The position numbers were made by a program, and so were the translations under genes. Positions 44,591-55,912 of a DNA stretch of 64,000 nucleotides are shown piece after piece (the first letter of the stretch is position 1; every line of letters begins with the position of its first letter). The DNA lies in the NCBI GenBank assembly GCA_028456385.1, contig JALNQF010000131.1:57383-121382 (forward strand), read 5' to 3'. Source of the DNA: Ophiosphaerella korrae (Eukaryota; Ascomycota; Dothideomycetes; Pleosporales; Phaeosphaeriaceae). The notes under the pieces are model-generated. The model was not told the DNA's origin, searched no databases, and saw only the letters and a program-made list of their open reading frames with translations.

Positions 44591-46640
44591 CCATGTACTT
44601 ACATTAGCACTTGACACTTATGTGCACCTCGATACTTGGCCTTGATCGGCCCGATTACGAAGGGGATCTTGCCTACCGGATACCGGGTGAGTAGTTCTCC
44701 GTCACAAATTTTGGACGGCTTCTACTAAGGTGGTCGGGGCACGCGGGGTTAAGTATTAAAAGTGGGTCGTCAACGCACAGGTCTTCAGCAAGGGGTGTTT
44801 TTTACTGAGTAATTAACCGATACATTTTATTTCAGTGGCTAGTGATGGCTAATTGTAATTAAATCCACGGTCCGAATAGCAGCGTCACACACAAGTGACG
44901 CGATTTATTCACCGTGTTTGCCTCTTGCACTGTACCGTATACACTGGATCTGCGCTACACATAACAAGCTCAACAGCACTGAACAGATGTTGGAAGGTGC
45001 AATTTAAAGTTGTCTGTCCACTATGTGGAATTGAGGACCAGAACAGCATTGTGAACATCCCATAAAATCATTAATAGACTGCCAAACCCAAAGTATTATA
45101 GCAATAATAAATCTAACGTCCCTCCCTATGTAGCGGGACACCCTGTGTAGCGGGACACTTTTCTGTATGGACCTTCGGAATCGTGCTACATTAACAGCAT
45201 GTATTTATTGTCCTCCAATAATTAAATGTGAGGTGTTAAGTATACTGTAGATTATTTAGTGATTGTGATTTATGGCATCTCTATAGATACCCCTACTCAA
45301 GTATTCCGAACGGTAATGCCTCCCGACTACAAACCTAAACCGCATTGGGGAACTGACTACAGCTCGGACCTCTCCCCTGAACGCCACCATCCTCGTCTAT
45401 CAACCTGCGCTTGCTCGTCGACGCCTGCGTTCCTTACACAGCGTCGACAAGTGTGGTCTCTGCTTGTTGTAGATCTGCCGAAGCGCTACGGCGTTCTGTT
45501 TCAGGGAAATCGCTGCTAACGCGTGGATGAGCTTTCGGCACGATGGCCGATCGCTCCAACCGAACAAACCCTCTCCCCACACACATATGGCACGATGGTA
45601 AAAGAATGGCTCTTATTCCTAAGGCAAAGGGACTAACTTGTAAGTTCAGATTCAAGGCCGTCTCCAAGCAGCTATTGCACTTCAACCCTCGCCGGACGAT
45701 CGCAAGGATAGTTCCTCTGAACAACTTCTCGGGTGTACTCGTCAAAGCTGGAAAGTGGCCATGCATTCTTGGTAACGTGTAAGGTCACTGAATATTGTGC
45801 TGAGAAGCTTCTATCACACCCAGCTTTCAAAGAAGCCCGTCGTAGCCGCTGCCCGAGTAGCGCCAGCTTCCCCCTTTCCACAACATCTTGAATCCACACA
45901 CCCATGGATTCTGCACCGAACCGTTCGAGGGTCTTGATTCGCATAGTCTGGCGTGACGGGATGACCAAGGATCGAAGCCTCCAGCATCTGTGTGACAGCG
46001 CTCCCAAGGATTGTCACGCAAATCGCGCTTTCCTGTGCAGGCGACTATATGCCGAAGAAGCTCAGGGTGTAGTGTTGGATGGCTGGAAGGGACATGTCGA
46101 GTTTTGCAGCCTGCTCTGCCTTCCATCACTGTACTCAACGAACCAATCGCCGCTCCCTACGACCAGTCTCCATGCCCATCAGTCAAAAAGCGCCAGCTGC
46201 TACCTCTCCAGTGTTTCGAAGCTATGCATTTAGATGACCCCACCAACCCTATTCGAGGACTTTACCCTCCTTGAGTTCAAGGCATATTCTGCCCTCCACT
46301 GTCCAACTCTCAGATTCTGTAGCGCCTCTAATGCATACCCCTGTGCCTTGTTAGCAGCTTCGGGCTGTTTTAGGAGGCATAATAGTGTGAGAGGCGTAAT
46401 AAGGTTGCAGGCAACACATAGATATGCATCACCCAAGTCTTCTCGCACTTCCGTCCGGCTACGCCTCAATGACAAGCAAGGGACATGTCATGCAGTGTCT
46501 CTGTTAGTAAAGCGTCTAGCCGCACATCTTAGTACTTATACTATTAAGCTTCTAAACGTGCTACCCTTTTTGTTAGCGAAGTCGATATTAAGGCTCAGAG
46601 ACACAGTCTATACAGGGTTTAGCATTAGTAGACGCTATGT
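44591..46640. other. Unresolved region
   Basis: Two copies of TGTAGCGGGACAC stand in tandem near 45129-45158, reminiscent of transposon-end repeats. Minus-strand frames at 46007-45672 (MGVWIQDVVERGKLALLGQR) and 46475-46230 (ANKAQGYALEALQNLRVGQW) look protein-like but match no family I know, and may be parts of one decayed gene. Confidence 0.35.
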
Positions 46641-48619
46641 GTAGAGACGCCTTCTCCCCTAAGCTAGAAGGTGTAATATAAATGTTACTATTGCTAAGAA
46701 TAACAGACACTCTAGACTAATCTATTAGGTTGTATAAAAAGCTACAACGCTGCCTGTAGGGCAACAACTCTATTATCGACCTACGTATTACTCTTCTACC
46801 AATGTATAGCCTCTGTTTAAAACATACTACACACCTATCGCAACAAATAGTAGGCTAGGCGCTAAAAATACCTTACGAGCAAGCCTGGTGAGCTAGTAGA
46901 TCGTTAATAGCTAAGTATTCCTACACCTTGTTTATGCAACTTCTATGTCGAGCTCGAGGCTTACGGTATATTTGCTAAGGCTATCTTAAGACCTTGGCTT
47001 TAGGGTGTATGCGCTCTAGAGTCATATCTAAGAGGGACTCTAAGTAGTAGTAGTAGAAATATAAAAGGCTACAGTGCTCCCTAGGTTGAGCCGATGTACT
47101 CATTAGACATTAATTACATTACTAGTACACTTATCCCTAATTATATTACCCAACAAACTATTATCTAATAGCCTTCAGACAAAATACAGTTAACTAAGTC
47201 TCTCTATTATCTACCCTACAACTCTCTTCCCGCCGAATTGATGATATCTTTCTATTTTAACAAACAGATATTATTCTATAAAAATGTCGACTAGGAACCT
47301 ACTATTAGAGTATTCCTGCTCTAACCCGAAAAGATTACATCTCTAAATAACTATTCCTAGAAGCAGTCAAACACGATAGATACTTTAAACGTACTAAAGA
47401 AACTGAAAACGGCTACTAATAAATTAATAAGGGAATCTTTACTTAAGGCTGACACTAATAACTTCCTAGTAGATACTAGTTCTAGATCTAAAGAGCGGAC
47501 TAGCGATAAAAGCAAAACTCCTAGGATTTAATCTGAATCCTAAATCACCGATGCAGCACTAGGAGGGATTATTAGAGAAGAGTCTGAAGCAATAGTAAAC
47601 TTCGGGACAATTGGTCCTACCGACGCATATGCTAGTTAACACACAGAGGCTATACCGCTAATACGGATAGTCTCGCAGAATATAGATACGGGCCAGTTAA
47701 TCTAGATCATAAAATCTCCGCAAACTAGACAGATATTCTTGAGGAACCCTTAGCTACTCCTAGTAGCGAGTCTGCTTCTAGTAATACAATCGTTAATACA
47801 CCTATTAAAACCCTTCTAGAGCCTAGATTTTGTACAGAAATCTAATTTAATTTGTTAATTAACTCTAACGAAATCATTTCAACACACGAAGATGCTAAAC
47901 TTCTAGTGAGCATAGGGGCATCGTCTAAAGGTACCACCCCTTCTATTAGAAGTTATATAGAGCGAAGCCTAACTATTCAATTAAACGACCTTAACGGACC
48001 AGAACCTATCGAAGCTACTAGAGTAGCAACACTATCTAACTAGGAATTTAGGTCTTAGGCAAATCCAATCCCATTAGATGGTCATGACAACGGGGACGTA
48101 TCAAGTGTTATTGACGCAGACGCGGCTAAAAACAGCAGAAAGGATAGACGGAGGCAAACGCTAAGGAAAAAGACTGATAGGCCATCTATGGTTGACTGGA
48201 CATCTCCAAGCTACAAGGAGGAGTTGGATAGGGAAGTCCAGAACAGGTGGAATCTATTTCTAGCGCATGCGTACTTGGTTAATCCGCCTTGGATACGAGC
48301 TCCCGTCGAAGAAGCAGTTATGAGCAGCCTGAATAATAGCGGCTCCTTGCCCTTAGCGACTGTACGTCAGCTCATCTACGATGTCGATCCAGAAATCAAA
48401 AGAATAAGGGGCGATTTAGGTCGCAAAATTAAAAAGGAGAAAAATTCAAACAAACGGGCAAAAGATAAATTGAAGTTAATCGAATTGAATGAGCTCACAC
48501 GCTCTTTTTACCAATTAAACGCAGCAGTTACTAGCAGAGGAGACGTTGAAGTAGGGATGGTTGAAGGGAGTGATGATGACAATTACGTGCCCAGTAATCG
48601 CTATCGGAAACGAATCTGA
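46641..48619 (+). pseudogene. RIP-damaged gene or element, only the 3' part open
   Basis: 46.65-47.85 kb is dense in TAG/CTA and has many stops in all frames. From 47852 the plus frame opens (NSNEIISTHEDAKLLVSIGA) and then carries two TAG codons near 48040-48060, which fit CAG or TGG to TAG. It continues as DADAAKNSRKDRRRQTLRKK into the clean 144-codon tail 48188-48619 (VQNRWNLFLAHAYLVNPPW; RTLR/Lys-rich coiled stretch; acidic end). The common frame across the stops shows that these pieces belong together. The family is unknown; an element-encoded protein is likely because RIP acts on repeats. Confidence 0.5.
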
Positions 48620-49883
48620 TTATTGCATCTCTACATAGACAGTTTTGAAAGTTATACAACGCTAAGCGATGCTGCCTTAGGCCAATCATACCATCGGACG
48701 ATCTTATCATGTTCTTTGTTGTGAATCGTCACTCAGAAACTGTTTCACAACTTCAACTTGTATTAACCATATATGTACTGTAGTTCTTCCGCCAGTCTCG
48801 ATACACTTCTCTATTACAAGCAGTATATAATGCCAGGCAGCGGAGCTATTGGCTGCTATTGACGGATATAAGCAAGAAAAGGATAAAAATGCTACGAATA
48901 AAAGGATAAATGGCAGCCGATAGCGCTTCCAAAAAAAAAAAAAAATACTTTCGTTTGGTTTATTTGACGTGGGAGGTTTGCAAGGTTTAAGGGGAGAAAT
49001 CCTCGGAAACATGCTTAGTAGTATAATAAAAATAGACGCAGGCGGACCTTTTCTATGACCTCTAAGGCATGCTGAGGTGGAAGTAGAGACTCAAGTGAAC
49101 TTAGGCACCCGTTTGCAATTTTAAGGACCTGATGTTCACTGCAGGCCTCTATATGTTGCAGGTCTCTTCTCTTTTAGGCTAGTGGGATAAGGGGAGCGTG
49201 AAATTCTCTCCCCTTCTCCCACTAGACCCACATTTATGCTGACTTGGGAGTAGCGTTAGATACAATACTGACCCCATGAACTGGCTAAGTCGGCTTTTAG
49301 AGCTGCGCTCTGTGCTTACTCTCCAATCAGCTCGGCACATTGTTGATCGATTGATGCTAACAGTGCTGCTTTAACAGGTCCGGCGCCTAGGGGATGGCAT
49401 AGTGATCACATACAACTAATTGCGGTAACTGAGGAGAATCACCGAATACGGAAAACATACATCACCAATATACCGAGTACATAACTTTGACAAACGGCGA
49501 GTCGGACAGGAACATCTGACCACGTGTTCGTGTTTTCTGCTGTTTACGGGTTACGGTTACTAGAAAGGAAATATACGCTATACCGCATTTAGTATAGTAC
49601 TCGCCCTCAAATACAGACCTTCGTAAACACCGAATACAAGATTCAGTATCCAGTCCAAGGCTGCTTTAACAACCAGAAATATGTCAAGCCCGTCGCCCAG
49701 CAGAAGTAGTCACCCACACTTCTCGTCCGCACTCGTCCACACTCCTCGTCCACGCGCATCCATTTTCGAGGGTTCCGACATACGTTGAAAGGTTCTTGTC
49801 GCACTGCGAGTGAAGTAAGTAGTAAAATATGTGGAAGAAAGATGAGATACAATGCAGTAGATTGTGATGAGGTATGTGTGTAG
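48620..49883. other. Intergenic with short relics
   Basis: An A15 run lies at 48931-48945. Around 48.85-48.93 kb a plus-strand stretch (LLAAIDGYKQEKDKN) resembles a minus-strand stretch at about 51.0-50.9 kb (TLAAINVYEQQKEQD), so both may be relics of one repeated element. The rest is unrecognised. Confidence 0.35.
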
Positions 49884-50222
49884 TTGATTGATTGTTCATT
49901 CGATGTTCCTCGTTGTCTATGTAGAAGAGATGGAGCGAGTCTCTCTGAGTCTTTTGTTAAGACATCACGTGGACTGCTAAGCGAACTGCTGCCCTTGGCC
50001 CTTGGCGTGCAACAGTTCTATATCAACCTTTTTGAGCATCATAGTGAACGCTGCGACCGCTGCAAATCATTCTGGGGCGGCCGATTTCCAAGAAAAGAGT
50101 ACCGCCGAGGTGATCTTCTCACCGATCTAATCCTACGGCGTTTTGTGGTGGAGCGGAACGGACGGGTGTACAGCATGGAGGACGAATATGGACTGCCAGT
50201 TCGCATTGAGATCCCTCGTTAA
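49884..50222 (+). CDS. Small hypothetical protein with CxxC
   Basis: A 112-codon frame from ATG 49884. The second half reads LFEHHSERCDRCKSFW, then LLTDLILRRFVVERNGRVY and ends DEYGLPVRIEIPR. I have an impression of small conserved fungal proteins with this His/CxxC stretch and closing P-V-R-V-E-I-P-R motif, but cannot name a family or function. The first 40 residues look less conserved and the start may be further down. It stands between a RIP-damaged gene and the recombinase remnant, so it may be element cargo. Confidence 0.5.
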   Translation: MIDCSFDVPRCLCRRDGASLSESFVKTSRGLLSELLPLALGVQQFYINLFEHHSERCDRCKSFWGGRFPRKEYRRGDLLTDLILRRFVVERNGRVYSMEDEYGLPVRIEIPR

Positions 50223-51084
50223 GCCTGGGCTGTGCATGGCTTACTTCGGGCATATTATCCTTGCTGTTATCGACGTACATACTTAAACCAATATAGACCG
50301 CGCGCGTAATTGTATATACATAAGCACTAGCTGTTGGTGGCTTCCCTTACGCATACCGTACTAAGATGAAAATACCCGGCTTAGTTAACCAAAGTGATTG
50401 CCGAAGGCGTGACTAGAACACCATGCCAGATAGAGGTGCGTTTAGCGCATGTAACTTTACAGAACAGACTGCATAGGAAATAGACCGTATAGGAAGACGA
50501 AGAACAGGAAATAGAACAGACTACATAGGAAATAGACTACATAGGAAACGGATTGCATAGGAAATAGACCGTATAGGAAGACGAAGAACGGAAACACTGC
50601 ATGCACGCGGCACAGGATCTAGGTGCCAAGAAACAGATTCTGGATAAGCGAAAGTTACTGCATTGTACACGCCGCTTTGGCGCTGGTACGTCGGCGGCTA
50701 TTATGTATCAGAACGCCTAGGCTAGCTTATAATAGTGGCTGCCACTACTGTGGCTGTGCTTATTCCTAACCAGATTCCGAGGATTTCTCCCTCTAAACTT
50801 TGCGTATTACTAATCGGGTTTCCAACGATTCTCCCGCCCAAAACCTGCGCATCCCTATTGGAGCGTGGTTCGACACTGCCACACCTACATCAGCACAAGC
50901 GGCACGAAGCTTTTTGGGGGAGCCACTGGCTGCCATTCATCCTTTTCAGCGAAGGAGTCTTGCTCTTTTTGCTGTTCATATACGTTGATAGCAGCCAATG
51001 TCTCCGCTGCGTCGATGAGCTTCTTCCTCGAGAGATGATCCTGGCAATGACATGACGCATTCGATAATACAAGGAAGGCTGACG
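50223..51084. other. Intergenic with minisatellite
   Basis: Includes the tandem repeat listed separately and a minus-strand relic at about 50.9-51.06 kb. The frame at 50735-51055 is unrecognised. Confidence 0.35.
50461..50593. repeat. Irregular tandem repeat of CATAGGAAATAGAC-like units
   Basis: Units of about 16-18 bp (CATAGGAAATAGACNGN) recur. A larger block (GAAATAGACCGTATAGGAAG through ACGAAGAAC) occurs twice, giving a compound minisatellite. Non-coding. Confidence 0.8.
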
Positions 51085-54000
51085 CTAGTTACTCTTCCGA
51101 GTCCTTAGTCTTTTGCCCTTAATCACATGCTCTAGGCTGATGTTGCTGCTGACCTCCTCACGTCTCCGAGCATTGTTCGTGAATCGATCTGGCTCACTTC
51201 CTTCTGCAGCTAGAGCGTAGCCTCTACCCCAGTAGAACTCGGCTATATCACTTCTTGGACCCTCAGGACCTGGCGTCAACGCTGGGGTCGGTCTAGGCCC
51301 TAGCTCTTTCTCTGCCTGGACTGCTTGTTGACCGAGTTCGGCTTGGGATTGAAGGTGGAATTCTGAGGCGTCTTCATGAGGATTGGGTAACGAGTTCTTG
51401 TTCCTTCTACATAGACCACGGACTTCAAGATTAATCAGGGTGAGCTCCGAGGTAGTTTCCGTAGCCCCTTGCACTTGTTCTGGCGTGATATCCGGGCGAC
51501 GATGAAAGCAGTCTGTCGATAAGATCATCGGCTCAATCGGTTCGACATCCAAAGACGATATCGTCCCGGTATGGAACGAACAATGGTCCTTCGGTTGTGG
51601 ATTTGGGGAAGAAACGTAATCCATCTCCAAGTTCTCCTGTTCGATGTCTAGCTGATTGCTCTTCACCCGTTTCTGGCCTTCCCTCGAGCGGTCTGATAGT
51701 AAGCGAGGATCGATTCTCTGAATCATTCCGAAGTCCACAGAAGATGCTGGGGATTGGCTGCCAGAAGTCGCCGAATCGGTCCACATGTCCGGCGTAGTAC
51801 CCGCAGTATCAGTCGTTATCGTCATGTCCTCCACCCAGTCGCTTACTGCTGCAGCAGCAGCCTCGTCATCCAGCCCAGCTGCCACATCATCTTCATCCCT
51901 CTTTCGCTTTCTGGTGCCGGTTGTTTCCTCGTCTAGGGGCAAGGCGGGAAGAGGTTGAAGGAGCGGAGGGCCAAAGTCGCCGTGAGCCGATGCTACGTGG
52001 TCATACCACGCAGAGATCCCGTCGATCGAGATATCCTGGCCTCCTCGTCGATGGCATTCAGGGCACGGGAACGGATGGTCGAAAATGTCTTCTTTCTTTT
52101 CATGAGTTCGTCATATATGCCTAGTAAGGCCTCCTCCTTGCATAAAATAGCCATTGCAGAGTAGACACTGTGACGAGCCCATAACTAGGTGGACGTAGGA
52201 GGGGAGATTCGGCGCATGGATCTTGCCATGAACTGTCTCAACATGATTACTCCACGCAGATGGGCCGCCTTCAATAACAGAGTCCACTCCTTGTTGTTGG
52301 CACTCCTGACACAAGAGGGGTCGATCAAAGGTCCCCTTCTTGACGTGCATTCTCTGGTAGTGCTTCGTAAGCTCGCTCCGGCCACGAAAACTACCACAAC
52401 CGAGCAGGCACCTTGATGGTTTGTCTTTTTTGCCAGCTTGCTCATCGTTGGCGCTGTCAGCCTCGTTCTTGTCCTCCGCTTCGTCGTCCGTGTCCGAGCC
52501 GTACTTGGAAGTTGTTTGTGGTCAATGCGCTAGATAGTCAACAAGTAACCCATGTAGACTTTCGGGCGTTGTTCCAGGGAGCACTCATCGGCATCACTAG
52601 TGCAGCTTTGCATGAGCCGAGCGATGGCAGCCTCCGCCCCATGGCTACGTTTCCTTGAGATGATGTTTTCTGGACCACATTCTTTCACAGCGTCGGTGGT
52701 CGACAGTCCTTGGGCCCTTAGGCTATCGACGCGGTCAAAATACCTAGCCCTCTTCTCTTGCACCTTTAGAGAAGATAGAGTTCCAATAAGAGTATCAAGC
52801 TGGGATTTAATCGATCGAAACGCCTTTCTATCTCCAGTTTGCTGCGCTGTTGCGAGGGATGCTCGGAAACCCCTCACATCGTTGCGCTCTTCAAACTCTT
52901 GCAAGTCTTCTATACTTGGGTCTGTAGGAGCGTCTGCATCCCTGCGAAGAGAAATGCTGCGAAGATTCTGAAAGAGGCTGTCGTTGCGGCCATAGACCCG
53001 AAGGCCAACTTCGTGAGATCTTCACGAACCCGGTTCGTCTGATAGCTGGTTTGAAATACTTGGGTTGTATTAGACAAGACGTAGTTACGCACAGCATCAG
53101 TAAGGACACCTGTCCATTCAGAAAGAGTATTAGCAACTTTACTAACGTAGCAAACGTAAACGATACTTTGGAGGCGTGCCTTAAGAAATTTATATTGGTG
53201 CTTACCGTCAAGTCTGGCTCCAGCGCCGACACGCATCGCGTAGAAACGCGGATCCACGCGCAACCCACTGACAAGACATGTTCGGTGCCACAAGTACGAG
53301 AATGTAGCAGACGAGAGTTGGAAGATGGGACGGTCGAGCATGCTTTCTTTCCATTTTAGTGGTAGAAAATCGACGTTTTCAAGCGCCGGCCGGGAAAGCA
53401 GCGTCTCCACAGACTCAAAGCTAGGCTCAAAAGCGTTGTCTTTAATTGCGCGGGCTGCAATAATGCTTGCAAGACAAACAGTACTGTATGGAACAAGGGC
53501 CATAGAGAATGAGATTCTGCAATAAAAGAAGTGTAAGCAACACGGAAGTTATAGGGTAAAAGAGAAACAAAGAATAGGATGCTTAGTTAGACTTACGTAG
53601 TAGCTCTAGAGACACGCGTAGCTCGTTTTATCTTGTTTTTGCCAATCGTTGGTGTGACAACGAGCTTTGTCTTTGATCGATCATTCGGGTCCCGCACTAC
53701 AGCTAGAGAGACATCTCGGTATTTCAGGCTCATGATAGTTCCTCGTCTGAAGCCACCAATACCGGCCAGAAGGACCATTCCGTGAAAGGAGACACGGGTG
53801 GTAGGTTGGCACGGAATGTCATTTGCACGCGCCCACAATGTATATAAGAAGACGAGCATGTCGTTTGTGGTCGCCTCTACTTTTTCAAAGGTTAAGGTAA
53901 CAGCGAGATTGAGTTCTTGAGAGGCTCTGGAAGATCCACTGACTTATCTCGAAGATGGGACCCTGACCACGTTGATTGGTATGGTCCAAAAACTTGAGTC

Positions 54001-54552
54001 GCCACAAATTGAAGTTGGCTGGGTCTGTACGCCTCTTCTCTCGGAGGACGGTAGAGTCAGCTTGGGCGATAAGTTCCCTCCAAGTTTGCGTAACAGACGA
54101 AGCTGAATTAACAGTCCGTCTGTATTCGTACTCCTCTGATCCAAGGACCGGGAATTTTTGAAATGACTCTTCGACATAGCTGCGGAGGAATACTCGACAA
54201 TAGTTCTTTGCATCCTCGCTCCCGCGGCACAGGTCTAGCCAAACCTGATCAGGGTCTATCTGGACGACATCGGTAAAATACCTATAAAAGACAAGCAGGT
54301 GAGTACAAAACAGTGGAACCAGTTTGATAGGAGTTGGAAGTCTAGGAGCGCTTACGATCTCCAGATCTGCATACTGCGATAACCGTGATTGTCTGTCGTT
54401 GGCGCAATCATTGGGCGGTCGTCCAGCGGCTGAGACTTGCATGATGTGAAGGCAGAGCGTGCCCGTTCCCTCTTCGCCTCCAAGTCCTTAACGCCGGCGG
54501 CGGTTGTACCGGTTAACATCGTTTGGCCATTTTCACGTCGTGCACGACCCAT
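51085..54552 (-). pseudogene. DUF3435 tyrosine recombinase (Starship captain-like) with C2H2 fingers, decayed
   Basis: Exons 54552-54356, 54281-53597, 53516-53207, 53109-52560 and 52503-51085 follow GT/AG introns of 56-97 bp. The recombinase part reads DPDQVWLDLCRGSEDAKNYC, VLGSEEYEYRRTVNSA, ATTNDMLVFLYTLWARAND, then the hallmark GMVLLAGIGGFRRGTIMSLK (candidate catalytic Arg), ARAIKDNAF, YAMRVGAGARLDG, VRNYVLSNTTQVFQTSYQ (candidate nucleophile Tyr) and REDLTKLAFGSMA. Zinc-finger-like motifs follow (CLLGCGSF...HYQRMH; CQECQQQGVDSV...HVETVHG; CLLCNGYF...H; CPECHRRGGQD...HVASAHG), then an acidic tail with a basic RKRKRDEDD. Breaks: a frameshift at about 53918-53932, another at about 52981-52998, and TGA at 52111-52113 within the third finger. 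DUF3435 proteins mobilise giant Starship elements; this copy should be inactive. Confidence 0.85.
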
Positions 54553-55912
54553 GCCTTCTGGAAGGTAAGACCACGGCGGTGATGAGGGAGAAGCGGACGG
54601 GAAAGTCGTGGCAAATTTAGGGGTCGTATACTTCGTTCGAATTATCTGTTCAGATCGCGGAGTCTAGGGACGAGACGAATTCTAGGAGCGCTTGCTGAGA
54701 GCTGAGAGTAAGACGACGGGGACAGGTAACTATTTATGCATTAGAGTGAGCAAAGCCGGAAGGGACCTAAAGTGGGCCATCCAGAACAGTTGCTCTGCAT
54801 GTCCCCAAGGGCAGTGCGGCGCAGCGAATCGAATCCGCATATTTCGGGGGGGAGAGGGGGTGATTGCAAGCGCGCGCGCTCGCTCTCCAGAGGTTATGGG
54901 TGGGGGACGCCTATGACAGGGACCAGGGCGACGATAATTCGGGGGGATGAGATCCTAGATCAAGGTATGGTTGGAAGTATAGAGGAAGCACGGTGGAGGT
55001 GTAGAGGAGAGGATGACAAGGAAGTAGGGGCCGATGCTTTTACTGGAGAGACAGTTTGCAGCGCAATGGAAACGACGAAAACGATGGAGAATATTTAGTT
55101 TCAAAACATGACATAAGTTTCAGTACGGTATGGAACCCACTTTACATACTGGAGGGTGGAGAAACCGCGACGCCGTCGTAAGCTTGGCGGTCAGCGCAAA
55201 CACCTGCAGTGTCGACTTTCCCCTAAGTCCTTCGCGAGAATTCAATGGCCATCTACTACCCCTCTTAGTATGTTAATGCCAGACGAGTTGAAGGAGCTAA
55301 ACGAACGCTAGGTGGAGCGTCTTGTTCATGTCTCCGTGCGTGCCGCATGGGATTCCTTGAAGGATCACGCTAGTATGGTTCAAGGCTCGGGGCACCTTCC
55401 CTTTTCTTCGCTACCAGATTCATTGCAAAGGCCCCTGTGAAGATCAAACATCCTGAGGTCGGCCATCATGGGATAAGAGTCGTTCGATGGATTAACTAGA
55501 AACTTCTACACGAGAGTCTTGACAAATGCTTGGCGTTGTGGCGTGAGAGCATGCATCGCAGGTGGGTGAATGAAATCAACCCTAAGTGCCTTTTGGTAAC
55601 ATCCGATTGAACTATTACCAAAGTACTCACACTTTTGGCTCACTTAAGAAATAGTAGGTACCGTTAGCCATGCCCTATCTTCACAATGACTGTGATTGCT
55701 TGCGCCAAGCGATCCATCTCTGGAAATCTACCAAGTCGAATTGGACATATACTTAATCTACATAATCAAGATAAGAATGATCGTGAGTGAAAAGAAATTG
55801 AATGGCTCGAACACAAACTTGGTTATACCGGTTTGCATTAGTTACCTAGGGGGTATTATCTTATGTTAGATAAACCATTATGTCGTAGACACAATCGGCG
55901 ATAAAAGAGACC
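54553..55912. other. Region upstream of the recombinase remnant
   Basis: No gene supported. A purine-rich stretch lies at 54840-54920 (GGGGGGGAGAGGGGGTG-like). If the recombinase was a Starship captain, the element's 5' end and terminal repeat should lie here; I could not identify it by eye. Confidence 0.4.
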
